Source: DUOA01 sp012839095 (GTDB taxonomy: Bacteria > Bacillota > Clostridia > Caldicoprobacterales > DTU083). Taken from it: DNA of 64,000 bases. Every line of letters begins with the position of its first letter. Within the stretch, counting starts at the first letter, position 1. Under the pieces are notes generated by a model. The model searched no databases, was not told where the DNA came from, and worked only from the letters and a program-made list of their open reading frames with translations. The position numbers and the translations under genes were made by a program. The stretch lies in assembly GCA_050951505.1 (NCBI GenBank), contig JBMNJE010000010.1:74066-138065 (forward strand), given 5' to 3'. Shown piece by piece: positions 55,987 through 64,000 of this stretch.

Positions 55987-56979
55987 TCCCATAAGCTCAT
56001 ACAGTGCAATGGCTATGGGTTCATAATCATTGATAGCATCCCCCAGGCCGCTTTCCCTTATCCTGCAGACTTTTCGGGAAAAGGGAATGGTCTCCTGATT
56101 CACCACCCTCATCATGGGTTCCTCCAGAAGTTCTCTGCATCTGCCGTAGATGCTTCCAAGAATGATAACCTGTGGATTCAAAATATCAATGAAAAGGGAA
56201 AGTGCCTTACCCAGATAGGTTCCGCAAATTGTAAAGATTTCGCGGGCCAGAGCATCCCCTGCCTTTGCTGCATCAGCCACAATATGAGCTGTCAAACAAT
56301 TCAATTCCTCAGGGTTTTTGCAAAAGCTGACCTTTTCTCCCACCTGAAATTTTTCCAGTACCTTAGCCCTGGCCAACTGGGCAATCCCGCCGCCGCTGCA
56401 AAAGCCTTCAAAGGAACCGGCCTTGCCGAATCCCACCGGACCAAAGCTGTCCAGCCTGATATGCCCCACTTCTCCTGCCATATCATTGGTACCGCTGTAC
56501 AATCTGCCGTTTAGAATCAGGCCGCCTCCCATACCGGTCCCAAAAGTGAGAAACATGATATTTTCATATCCCCTGCCCGCACCAAACATATACTCTGCAA
56601 GGGCACCGGCATTTGCATCATTTTGCAGGTAGGCTTTAATTCCTAAGGCCTTTTCAAATCTCTCCACGATGGGAATGTTCACCCAGCCAATCAGGTTCGG
56701 AGGGCACAAAATTATGCCTTTTCTGCTGTCCAATGGCCCGCCGCAATTGATGCCGACAGCGGCTATATCAGAATGTCTGAATTGATGCTTTTCCAGCATA
56801 GCTTTGCTCTTGGCAATCAGCTGTTGAATCATCCATTCAGACCCTTCTTCATGACTGGTGGGTATTACTTCTTTGTCTATGAACATGATGTGATTATCCC
56901 GGCATGATGCCAGCAGTACAGCACATTTCGTGCCGCCTATGTCAATACCGAGGATTTTTATTTCATTAGTGTTATGCAT
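55981..56979 (-). CDS. ROK-family sugar kinase lacking the zinc-binding cysteines
   Basis: This sugar kinase-like protein has 332 residues. It has phosphate loop ILGIDIGGTKCAVLLA, catalytic-region LQNDANAGALAEYMFGAGRG, and TFGTGMGGGLILNG. The usual ROK zinc site (GHxx...CxCGxxGCxE) reads GHIRLDSFGPVGFGKAGSFEG: the His remains but all three Cys are replaced (Gly/Phe, Ser). This is a known variant in some ROK proteins, but zinc binding is unlikely. There is no N-terminal DNA-binding domain, so it is a kinase rather than a NagC-type repressor. The substrate is not determined. Confidence 0.85.
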   Translation of the reverse strand: MHNTNEIKILGIDIGGTKCAVLLASCRDNHIMFIDKEVIPTSHEEGSEWMIQQLIAKSKAMLEKHQFRHSDIAAVGINCGGPLDSRKGIILCPPNLIGWVNIPIVERFEKALGIKAYLQNDANAGALAEYMFGAGRGYENIMFLTFGTGMGGGLILNGRLYSGTNDMAGEVGHIRLDSFGPVGFGKAGSFEGFCSGGGIAQLARAKVLEKFQVGEKVSFCKNPEELNCLTAHIVADAAKAGDALAREIFTICGTYLGKALSLFIDILNPQVIILGSIYGRCRELLEEPMMRVVNQETIPFSRKVCRIRESGLGDAINDYEPIAIALYELMGL

Positions 56980-57051
56980 AAGTGGATACCTTCCTGTTAT
57001 GTTTCCAATTATCTATGAATATGCTGCGCCAACAATACGCTAAAGCATGCT

Positions 57052-57820
57052 ATTACAATCCACTCACCTGTATAGGGAAAGACCATGTTTAAAGCCATTA
57101 TCCATGCTGTACCATTTTAACCCACTCTTCCTTCACAAGGGGAGAATAAATAGCAGATATTGAAGTCACTGGAATGTTGACATTTCAATTCACCCTCCCT
57201 GTATAGGGAAAGACTCTTCTGTATCTAATTCGTCCGACACCCACCTGGAATTTTGAGCCACTCTCTCTACATAGGAAGAGACTATATTGCCATAAGTATA
57301 CCGACGAGACGAAAGAATTTCAACCCACTTCCGCTACATAGGGAGAGACATGCTTTTGTTAACTATAAGAGACGGACCTGATTTATTTCAATCCACTCTC
57401 CCTGCATAGGGAGAGACCAGGCATTATTATGCAACACCAACAGCCAGCCAATTTCAATCCACTCTCCCTGCATAGGGAGAGACTTGACTAAATCAAACCA
57501 TCATCTTATAGGGAAAAGATTTCAATCCACTCTCCCTGCATAGGGAGAGACGACAGGAAGCAAAATCCTACACTATGGATATAATATTTCAATCCACTCT
57601 CCCTGCATAGGGAGAGACAAAGTCACTCATTCGGTAGTCAAGACTATAGTAAAATTTCAATCCACTCTCCCTGCATAGGGAGAGACTTTAATGCCAAGAA
57701 AAAACACATTAATGTCATAATTTCAATCCACTCTCCCTGCATAGGGAGAGACGATATTTATGACCGCCATGAATATTTGCTAAGTGGATTTCAATCCACT
57801 CTCCCTGCATAGGGAGAGAC
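57052..57820 (-). CRISPR. CRISPR array 1: type I-C-like repeats, 12 repeats, 11 spacers
   Basis: The 33-bp repeats end ...CATAGGGAGAGAC on the plus strand and begin ATTTCAATCCACTC. The minus-strand form (GTCTCTCCCTATGCAGGGAG then GTGGATTGAAAT) matches the type I-C pattern. Spacers are 30-36 nt. Repeats start at 57052, 57114, 57182, 57250, 57317, 57385, 57451, 57519, 57586, 57654, 57720 and 57788. The last seven are identical. The first five are increasingly altered, with the repeat at 57114 most degraded. That gradient marks the low-coordinate side as the old trailer end and the leader at the high-coordinate side, agreeing with minus-strand transcription. No cas gene is in the window. Confidence 0.95.
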
Positions 57821-57877
57821 TTCTTATTAATGTTATTTTTTTGAGTCATTCTGAATTTCTAATCCCTCCTTCTTCTA
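57821..57877 (-). other. Short AT-rich spacer between the two CRISPR arrays, possible residual leader
   Basis: This 57-bp AT-rich segment contains a run of T residues (a poly-A tract on the minus strand). On the minus strand it would lie immediately upstream of array 1 and downstream of the I-E array. It is much shorter than the usual 100-200 bp leader, so it is either a truncated leader or only the tail of one. Confidence 0.5.
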
Positions 57878-60291
57878 GGATCACCCCCGCATACGCGGGG
57901 AACACCACGTGAATCTGAGTATGCAGTTAAGCAGAGATAAAAGGATCACCCCCGCATACGCGGGGAACACATTATATCCAAGTTTCCTATGTTGCGTAAA
58001 AAAGGATCACCCCCGCATACGCGGGGAACACAAAAGAGCAGACTATGTGGCTTTGTAAGTGCAAGGATCACCCCCCGCATACGCGGGGAACACCTGGGTG
58101 ATCTTGCCTATGCTGACCAGGTCCAGGGATCACCCCCGCATACGCGGGGAACACATTTAAACACTTTGCGGAACTATCAAACAACAAGGATCACCCCCGC
58201 ATACGCGGGGAACACCATTCGTCCCATATGCCGCATTTCTGCCATCCAGGATCACCCCCCGCATACGCGGGGAACACGTTATCCTTCTCATATGTCTGTA
58301 CTTTCTCAAGGATCACCCCCGCATACGCGGGGAACACCCACCGTTTGTTTATTTTATAGGGATAGCATTAGGATCACCCCCGCATACGCGGGGAACACTT
58401 TACCTTTTAACTACAACGCTTTACTAGTCCAAAGATCACCCCCGCATACGCGGGGAACACCGTGCTCGTCGATCATATAGTCATATGGTTCTAGGATCAC
58501 CCCCGCATACGCGGGGAACACAAGCACTAGAGGAATACGACGTATTCAAAGCAAGGATCACCCCCGCATACGCGGGGAACACTTTTATGATTCTTATAAA
58601 TCGTTTGATATATCAGGATCACCCCCGCATACGCGGGGAACACTTGCTTGTGAATTTTCTGGTACTGTTCGTGATGGGATCACCCCCGCATACGCGGGGA
58701 ACACCACTTCTATATTTTCAATGTCATCATTTATTAAGGATCACCCCCGCATACGCGGGGAACACGCTTCCTGTGTCAGCGTTTGCGGCTATAACATAGG
58801 ATCACCCCCGCATACGCGGGGAACACGTTACTGAATTTTCATATCTTCCAGGCGGTGTGGATCACCCCCGCATACGCGGGGAACACATAAAGCAGGGAAA
58901 TTATATACAGATGCTAGTAGGATCACCCCCGCATACGCGGGGAACACTATACTCTCCATTACAAAAATCTTTATACACTGGGATCACCCCCGCATACGCG
59001 GGGAACACTTGTAAAAAATGCAGCGGCAAGTGCAGCGGATTGGATCACCCCCGCATACGCGGGGAACACCTAATATCTACTATCTCATATTCGATTATAT
59101 TGGGATCACCCCCGCATACGCGGGGAACACTTTTTTCATGTTTTCAATTTGTAATTTTGCGTAGGATCACCCCCGCATACGCGGGGAACACGGTTGAGTT
59201 TCTCTCTCCCTCACTTTCCCCATAGGATCACCCCCGGCATACGCGGGGAACACTATAGAAAATCCACCATGGGAGCTGGCACCAGAGGATCACCCCCGCA
59301 TACGCGGGGAACACTTTTCTTCTTCAGGAGTCAACCAGTCAATTCTAGGATCACCCCCGCATACGCGGGGAACACGTAAGCCCTAGCTGCCGGGCCTTTA
59401 GCACGACAGGATCACCCCCGCATACGCGGGGAACACCTGCTCTCTATTCAAATAAGCTTCTAATCCAACGGATCACCCCCGCATACGCGGGGAACACTTA
59501 CCAAATCATTTTGTGATAATGCTGCTACAGGGATCACCCCCGCATACGCGGGGAACACTTTTACCAATTCCCTTCATGCTTTTTTATATGAGGATCACCC
59601 CCGCATACGCGGGGAACACCAAGGTATTTTGGCGGCACAACAGAAAGTGTTAGGATCACCCCCGCATACGCGGGGAACACTAGTAATAATTACAAGCACA
59701 ACAATATAAATAAGGATCACCCCCGCATACGCGGGGAACACGCACTATCCAGGCAGCTGCTTTTTTTATTCATAGGATCACCCCCGCATACGCGGGGAAC
59801 ACATCAAGGCATCCGTACTTTAAGGCTATCCATGAGGATCACCCCCGCATACGCGGGGAACACATATCGCATTCTTGCTTGGGCGGCATATCGTAAGGAT
59901 CACCCCCGCATACGCGGGGAACACTTTTTGTTTCCTTCGGTGCAAGCATCAGTTCAAGGATCACCCCCGCATACGCGGGGAACACCTTTACGCCTTCACC
60001 GATGTTTGTCTCCACATCGGATCACCCCCGCATACGCGGGGAACACAAACTTGCTGAAACAAAAATGAATGGGACTCAAGGATCACCCCCGCATACGCGG
60101 GGAACACGATTGTCGGTGCACCATAATCACATGCTCTCAAGGATCACCCCCGCATACGCGGGGAACACTATGATATTGTATCAGAATTATCACAAAAAGA
60201 GGGATCACCCCCGCATACGCGGGGAACACTGCAAGTTATAGTAACACGACAGACTTCCGGTAGGATCACCCCCCGCATACGCGGGGAACAC
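57878..60291 (-). CRISPR. CRISPR array 2: type I-E-like repeats, 40 repeats, 39 spacers
   Basis: The 28-bp repeats read GGATCACCCCCGCATACGCG then GGGAACAC on the plus strand; the minus strand GTGTTCCCCGCG... form is the type I-E pattern. Spacing is mostly 61 bp. Repeats run from 57878 to 60263, with 33-nt spacers, except for a first 37-nt gap after the repeat at 57878. Three repeats have an extra C (58065, 58249, 60263), one has an extra G (59225) and one starts with A instead of G (58433); the rest are identical. This long array is transcribed on the minus strand by repeat orientation. Every spacer is different by eye. No cas gene is in the window. Confidence 0.97.
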
Positions 60292-60316
60292 TACCAGTAC
60301 CATGAAAAGCAAAATG

Positions 60317-60356
60317 AACGGCGATCTGGCACTTTTTACAGCGCCGGATCGCCGTT
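60317..60356. other. Perfect inverted repeat just outside CRISPR array 2
   Basis: AACGGCGATC (60317-60326) and GATCGCCGTT (60347-60356) are exact 10-bp inverted arms with a 20-nt loop containing a T run. The hairpin lies 25 bp past the last repeat, where the array leader would be expected. It is not AT-rich like a leader. It may be a terminator or a junction mark of inserted DNA. Confidence 0.55.
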
Positions 60357-60456
60357 GCGCTTTCTTGAGCGCCCCTGTTCTCTGGAACTTTTCGGCATTT
60401 TTTACGTCTATTATAGTAAGGGTTTTACACCCATTCCGGAAGGAGGTCACTCGAAG

Positions 60457-61419
60457 ATGAAAAGATATATTGCGCTGCTCCTGGCAATCGTGTGCGTTCT
60501 TGCGTTGGCAGGATGCGGTTCCCATACGGAAAAAGACTATCCGGCTGCAATCATGGCAGAGGGTACGATTTACCTGAAGTCTGCTGCCGCTATGCCTGCT
60601 GAGATTGACGAGAGCGCCATCATCGGGTACACCACTTCCTATACGGATACCTATCCCGAAAAAGATGGCGAGACCAATTTCAACCGGGAGCTGAACATGC
60701 CCTATGCCAGAGTGGAGGGTGGCATTGCAGTCCTCTATGAGAATGAATGGTACCTGTGTACGCCAAAAGATGAGAATGCTGGCTCCGGCAGCGGAACTAT
60801 TTCGTTCTATGCGGAGCCCACACGGGAAAACACCGAGCCTGCGGTGGTTGATTGCTCGTCCATCTCTAAGAAGCAGGCGAAGGAACTTCGGAGAATTATT
60901 GATGATGTGGACGAATGGATCGATGACCATTCTGTGGATCGCCTGGCCTACTACTTTGATGGCCACATCGAGTTTTCAGGGAATAAAACCCTTTATTATT
61001 TCACCTACGAATACAATGTGATCTACTACGATCATTATTTTGCCGAGATCCCCGCAGAGGATATGCAGGTCATCAAAGATATTGCGATAGCCAAAGGTAT
61101 GCCTGTGGATCTACATCTGGAGCAGCCGGGGAGCTTCTCCTATACAGAGGTGACGGCCACATTCAAGACTGGCGACCCTGGCGTAAAGAGCGAAGGTTTC
61201 GTGAATACGGAGCCTGTCCCTATGAGTAATAGGATTTGGGATGTAAAGACGCAGGCCCGGAACGAATGCACCATCGAATACGACACGGTGATCGTCAATT
61301 ATGATGAAACAGCAAAGGTCTGGGAGGTCACATATTCGACCGCAAATTCTCTGGGCAACTGCCAGAGCGTGTATATGGATGAAAACGGTGTGACGCTGCT
61401 GATCGTCTACGGCGAGTAA
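60457..61419 (+). CDS. Lipoprotein of unknown function (first gene of a GC-richer block)
   Basis: This 320-residue secreted lipoprotein has the signal MKRYIALLLAIVCVLALAGC (Cys 20). A long mixed alpha/beta outer part follows with acidic segments (KKQAKELRRIIDDVDEWIDD) and beta segments. I do not recognise the domain. GGAAGGAGG precedes ATG 60457. Codons are richer in GC-ending choices (CTG, GCC, GAG) than in the ger or glycosidase genes. It starts an apparent four-gene unit with a second lipoprotein, a small membrane protein and a membrane-anchored protein, with 14-31 bp gaps. Confidence 0.8.
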   Translation: MKRYIALLLAIVCVLALAGCGSHTEKDYPAAIMAEGTIYLKSAAAMPAEIDESAIIGYTTSYTDTYPEKDGETNFNRELNMPYARVEGGIAVLYENEWYLCTPKDENAGSGSGTISFYAEPTRENTEPAVVDCSSISKKQAKELRRIIDDVDEWIDDHSVDRLAYYFDGHIEFSGNKTLYYFTYEYNVIYYDHYFAEIPAEDMQVIKDIAIAKGMPVDLHLEQPGSFSYTEVTATFKTGDPGVKSEGFVNTEPVPMSNRIWDVKTQARNECTIEYDTVIVNYDETAKVWEVTYSTANSLGNCQSVYMDENGVTLLIVYGE

Positions 61420-61436
61420 GGATTGGAGGTACAATG

Positions 61437-62219
61437 ATGAAGAAGTTAATTGCGATACTCGCTCTCTCCTTGAGCCTTATCCTTTGCATGACGGCCTGCG
61501 GTGCCAAGATGCCGTATGACCTCTCTGGAACAACTTCCGTTGAGCTTCATGCCTACAATAACGACTCGACAGAGCCGTTTGCCAAGATTGTCGTGGACGG
61601 GGAGGATGTTGCGACCATCGTGGAGATGTTCAATACCCTGAAACTGAAAGAGATGAAATATACTGAGCCGTCCTTCCATGGTTACGACTTCTGGTTCAAG
61701 GATGCAGACGGAAACCAGATTGCAAAGATTTCCTTACCTTACGGTCCCTCTCCTTGGGTGGTTGTTGGAGCAACGGCCTTTCAGGATGTAAATGGCGGCG
61801 TTGATGTTGATTATCTGGCTCAGTTAGTGGACATGGCGGTGTCTGCTGGTCCTGCATCAGCTCCTGGATCTGATGATCGTGGTGGTCGGCCTTATGCGCC
61901 GCACATCGGAAGCTATGTTACGAAAGTTGATGTTACGCACATCCTTTCGGGCCAGCTTCAGGAATGGACGGTCGATGGAGAACAGTTGGACGCTCTCCGG
62001 GAGTGGGCAAATGGACTGGAATACGAGCATAGGACCTACGCTGATGGTCAGTCGCCTGGTGATACAAATGGCGGTGAGATCTATGACTTTGTTCTGACTG
62101 AGGGCGACTATCCCGGCTTTACCTATGTCATCAATGGCCCAGATGACTGCCATTTGGTTATCGAGGGTGAATGGTTTGTCGTAAACAATCCCTCGACACC
62201 GCCCATTACCGCTCCTTAA
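61437..62219 (+). CDS. Lipoprotein of unknown function
   Basis: This 260-residue secreted lipoprotein has the signal MKKLIAILALSLSLILCMTAC. A domain with VELHAYNNDSTEPFAKIVVDGEDVATIVEMFNTLKLKEM occupies the first half, and a second segment (HILSGQLQEWTVDGEQLDALREWANGLEYEHRTY) follows. Two ATGs stand in tandem at 61434 and 61437; the second has the better distance to GGAGG. The protein resembles small surface proteins of gut and soil Firmicutes, but I recognise no named family. It belongs with the neighbouring genes. Confidence 0.78.
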   Translation: MKKLIAILALSLSLILCMTACGAKMPYDLSGTTSVELHAYNNDSTEPFAKIVVDGEDVATIVEMFNTLKLKEMKYTEPSFHGYDFWFKDADGNQIAKISLPYGPSPWVVVGATAFQDVNGGVDVDYLAQLVDMAVSAGPASAPGSDDRGGRPYAPHIGSYVTKVDVTHILSGQLQEWTVDGEQLDALREWANGLEYEHRTYADGQSPGDTNGGEIYDFVLTEGDYPGFTYVINGPDDCHLVIEGEWFVVNNPSTPPITAP

Positions 62220-62247
62220 AACAGGCGGTTGAACAGGAGGACACAAA

Positions 62248-62475
62248 ATGAAAAAAGTAGGTACATACTTTGCGATAGGATGCATCGTTGCAATTGTCGG
62301 TATGTTCTTTTCTGACATTTGCGGAAGTTTCTTCAACGGCATGGACTATGGAAGTGCATGTGTCTTAGGAATTGGAATGTACCTTTGCGTTGTGGTTGTT
62401 ACCTGCACGGGTATTATCGTTTCCAAAATCAACTCTAAGCCAAATGATGATTCTTCTGGTGAAAAAGAGGAATGA
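62248..62475 (+). CDS. Small two-helix membrane protein
   Basis: This 75-residue protein has two transmembrane segments (VGTYFAIGCIVAIVGMFF and ACVLGIGMYLCVVVVTCTGIIVS) and a polar acidic C-terminus (KPNDDSSGEKEE). AGGAGGACA precedes ATG 62248. It sits between the second lipoprotein and the large membrane-anchored protein. I do not recognise it; it could stabilise a membrane complex made by the surrounding genes. Confidence 0.75.
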   Translation: MKKVGTYFAIGCIVAIVGMFFSDICGSFFNGMDYGSACVLGIGMYLCVVVVTCTGIIVSKINSKPNDDSSGEKEE

Positions 62476-62506
62476 ATTTGGTATTCGACAGATTGGAGGT
62501 GCGCTA

Positions 62507-63928
62507 ATGAAATATACGAAAAGATGTCTTTCTCTGAGCATCATTCTTTTGCTCATGTTCTCTCTGCTGGCTACCCCTGCATCGGCCAACTCTGCACAGA
62601 TGCACTGGAGAGGGACTGATGCAACAGGAGCAATTATCGCAGATGAGAATTGTCCCCTCATTGTTGAACATGAGCTACTGACCTTTGATATTGGTCAGTT
62701 CCCCGAATCGTACTATCGGGAGGTCAGCGACTATCTGGCCTATTCCGGCAGCGTGACGGCAGAATACACTTTCTATAATCCCGCTGATTACAGTGTGGAT
62801 GCAACTTTGGTATTTCCGTTCGGTGCGATCCCTGATTATGGCCATATCCGAGACAGCGAGACTGACGAAATGCTTCGCTATTCCGATACGGAGAAGTATG
62901 ATATCATCGTTGACGGTAAGGCCATCGACCGGACGCTTCGCCATACTCTGGCGTTCTGGGGTGCCCAGTTCGAACTGGATGAGGATATGGCGAAGCTCCA
63001 TGACGGCTTCATGGACGATCCGTTCTATCATCCTGATATGACAGTAACCCGCTACACCTATTTGCCCAGCGGTGTGGACACCGAGACATACAACGCCGCC
63101 GATGCCGCATTCCTCCTCTCTGCCGACCCTGCCAAGACACGGGTCTACATGGAGCGGCAGAACGGTGGCAAGACGCTGGATGACGGTGTTCTGATACAGA
63201 GTTGGGTGGATCTGGAGGAGCCCTATGTGGTCGATGTGATTGGCGAGCCGCTGGAGCATATGCCAGATTGGAAGTTCTATGAGAACGGCGCCTGCGAGAA
63301 GGAGATCGACGGCACCATGACACTGGTGAGCACTGAGACCATGACCCTCAGAGAGTTTGCCCTGCAGGAGTATGATGAGGCCAGCGGTATTTTAGATTAC
63401 GATTGGTACAACGCATTTGTCAGCGCCCTGAACTACTTCCAGTGGGAGTATGGTGCTATTCACAGCACCGAGATTGGCTTTGACATTTCCGACCGCCTGA
63501 TGCGTTGGTATGAATATGAGATCAGCGTTGGTCCTGGGGAACGTATCGTGAACACGGTAACGGCTCCCATTTATCCGGATATCGACAGCCGGTACGAGCC
63601 ACCGGTTTTCGAGTACACCTATCTGCTCTCCCCGGCAAAGACTTGGGCAGCGTTCGGCAATCTGGATATCGTCGTGAATACGCCGTATTACATGACTGTG
63701 AGCGGCCCCGAAGGTTTCCAGTATAACAACCCTGGGTACGAGCTGCATTTGACCGGCCTGCCGGAAGGGGAATTGACCTTTACCCTGTGCGCAGAGAAAG
63801 ACCCGAAAGCACCGTCTGCCATTGGATATGTCTATCCGGAAATTCTTCTGATTGGCGCTGCGGTTTTGGTGGCGATTGTGGTAGTGGTCGTCTTTGCACG
63901 AGCCGCCAAGAAAAAGAGGACGAAATAG
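62507..63928 (+). CDS. Large exported protein with C-terminal membrane anchor, unknown function
   Basis: This 473-residue protein has a signal peptide (MKYTKRCLSLSIILLLMFSL, cleaved near ASA). A long extracellular part rich in Tyr and acidic residues follows, with beta-type segments such as GSVTAEYTFYNPADYSVDAT and PPVFEYTYLLSPAKTWAAF. It ends with a C-terminal helix (ILLIGAAVLVAIVVVVVFA) and a basic tail. ATG 62507 has GGAGG 8 nt upstream; earlier in-frame ATGs lie inside the preceding gene. I do not recognise the domain. It is the last gene before a terminator. Confidence 0.8.
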   Translation: MKYTKRCLSLSIILLLMFSLLATPASANSAQMHWRGTDATGAIIADENCPLIVEHELLTFDIGQFPESYYREVSDYLAYSGSVTAEYTFYNPADYSVDATLVFPFGAIPDYGHIRDSETDEMLRYSDTEKYDIIVDGKAIDRTLRHTLAFWGAQFELDEDMAKLHDGFMDDPFYHPDMTVTRYTYLPSGVDTETYNAADAAFLLSADPAKTRVYMERQNGGKTLDDGVLIQSWVDLEEPYVVDVIGEPLEHMPDWKFYENGACEKEIDGTMTLVSTETMTLREFALQEYDEASGILDYDWYNAFVSALNYFQWEYGAIHSTEIGFDISDRLMRWYEYEISVGPGERIVNTVTAPIYPDIDSRYEPPVFEYTYLLSPAKTWAAFGNLDIVVNTPYYMTVSGPEGFQYNNPGYELHLTGLPEGELTFTLCAEKDPKAPSAIGYVYPEILLIGAAVLVAIVVVVVFARAAKKKRTK

Positions 63929-63946
63929 TCTTATGAAAGCAAGAAG

Positions 63947-63973
63947 GCCCGCAGGCATGAATTGCCTGCGGGC
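63947..63973 (+). terminator. Strong Rho-independent terminator closing the GC-richer block
   Basis: GCCCGCAGGCA (63947-63957) and TGCCTGCGGGC (63963-63973) form an 11-bp perfect stem with a 5-nt loop, followed by TTTGT. It lies 19 bp after the last gene's stop codon. Confidence 0.88.
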
Positions 63974-64000
63974 TTTGTATGTTCAGAGAATACAGAACCG

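Noticed and set aside
57821..57877. Complete I-C leader between the arrays
   Set aside because: Only 57 bp and bounded by an I-E repeat; at most a remnant.
57989..60241. Several long plus-strand open frames across the CRISPR array with repeated peptides GSPPHTRGT, ITPAYAGNT and DHPRIRGEH
   Set aside because: These are translations of the 28-bp repeat in three frames; no SD, and the peptide repeats follow the 61-bp repeat spacing. This is a well-known false protein from I-E arrays.
60205..60966. Minus-strand frame of 253 residues overlapping the end of the I-E array and the first lipoprotein gene
   Set aside because: Its C-terminus is repeat translation and its body is antisense to the lipoprotein, which has a signal peptide, SD and operon context.

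Overview
The window looks like the chromosome of an anaerobic, spore-forming member of the Clostridia that lives on plant polysaccharides. The evidence for this is a gerA-type germination operon, a Spo0E-like regulator, strong Shine-Dalgarno (SD) sites (AGGAGG) with frequent GTG and TTG starts, a cohesin/dockerin gene pair, several glycoside hydrolases, and two CUT1 sugar-uptake operons without their own ATPase. I cannot name a species.

Layout. 1-3.7 kb: sbcCD nuclease genes (sbcC runs off the left edge) and an in-frame GIY-YIG/ArsC-like fusion. 3.7-9.2 kb: a membrane-anchored cohesin protein and a 1,444-residue secreted enzyme carrying carbohydrate-binding-like repeats, a clan GH-A hydrolase, an esterase, a cohesin-like module and a dockerin. 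9.7-21.2 kb: a YesM/YesN-type two-component system followed by two consecutive permease-permease-binding-protein operons. 21.3-26.7 kb: a sugar-catabolic block with PfkB kinase, SIS isomerase, GntR regulator with two matching operators, a decayed URO-D-like pseudogene and a frameshifted GH36 alpha-galactosidase. 27.2-33 kb: tRNA-Arg(CCT), a 2-hydroxyacid dehydrogenase, a lipoprotein, an ECF sigma factor with its probable membrane anti-sigma partner, ApbE and a Spo0E-like protein. 33-40 kb: an ABC exporter, a YhfC-type membrane protease, a parvulin, a GNAT enzyme and a PadR/DUF1700-RDD operon. 40-47 kb: KDG kinase, a permuted-papain-like protein, a truncated GH106-like gene, GH29 fucosidase and GH78 rhamnosidase. 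47-57 kb: gerABC, ung, a hydantoinase-like protein, an MBL-fold protein, DUF3006 and a ROK kinase lacking its zinc cysteines.

57.05-60.29 kb holds two CRISPR arrays in the same orientation (minus strand by repeat type). A 12-repeat array of type I-C-like repeats has five decayed repeats at its distal end. It is separated by only 57 bp from a 40-repeat array of type I-E-like repeats. No cas gene is present in the window. Beyond the arrays, 60.46-63.93 kb is a block of four secreted or membrane proteins with a different, more GC-rich codon style, ended by a strong terminator. This may be transferred DNA that replaced the leader side of the I-E array.

Working together: the surface enzyme with its cohesin anchor, the two uptake operons, and the alpha-galactosidase, rhamnosidase, fucosidase, PfkB, SIS, KDG-kinase and hydroxyacid dehydrogenase genes fit hydrolysis of hemicellulose or pectin side chains, import of oligosaccharides and intracellular catabolism. 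The exact substrates are inferred, not shown.
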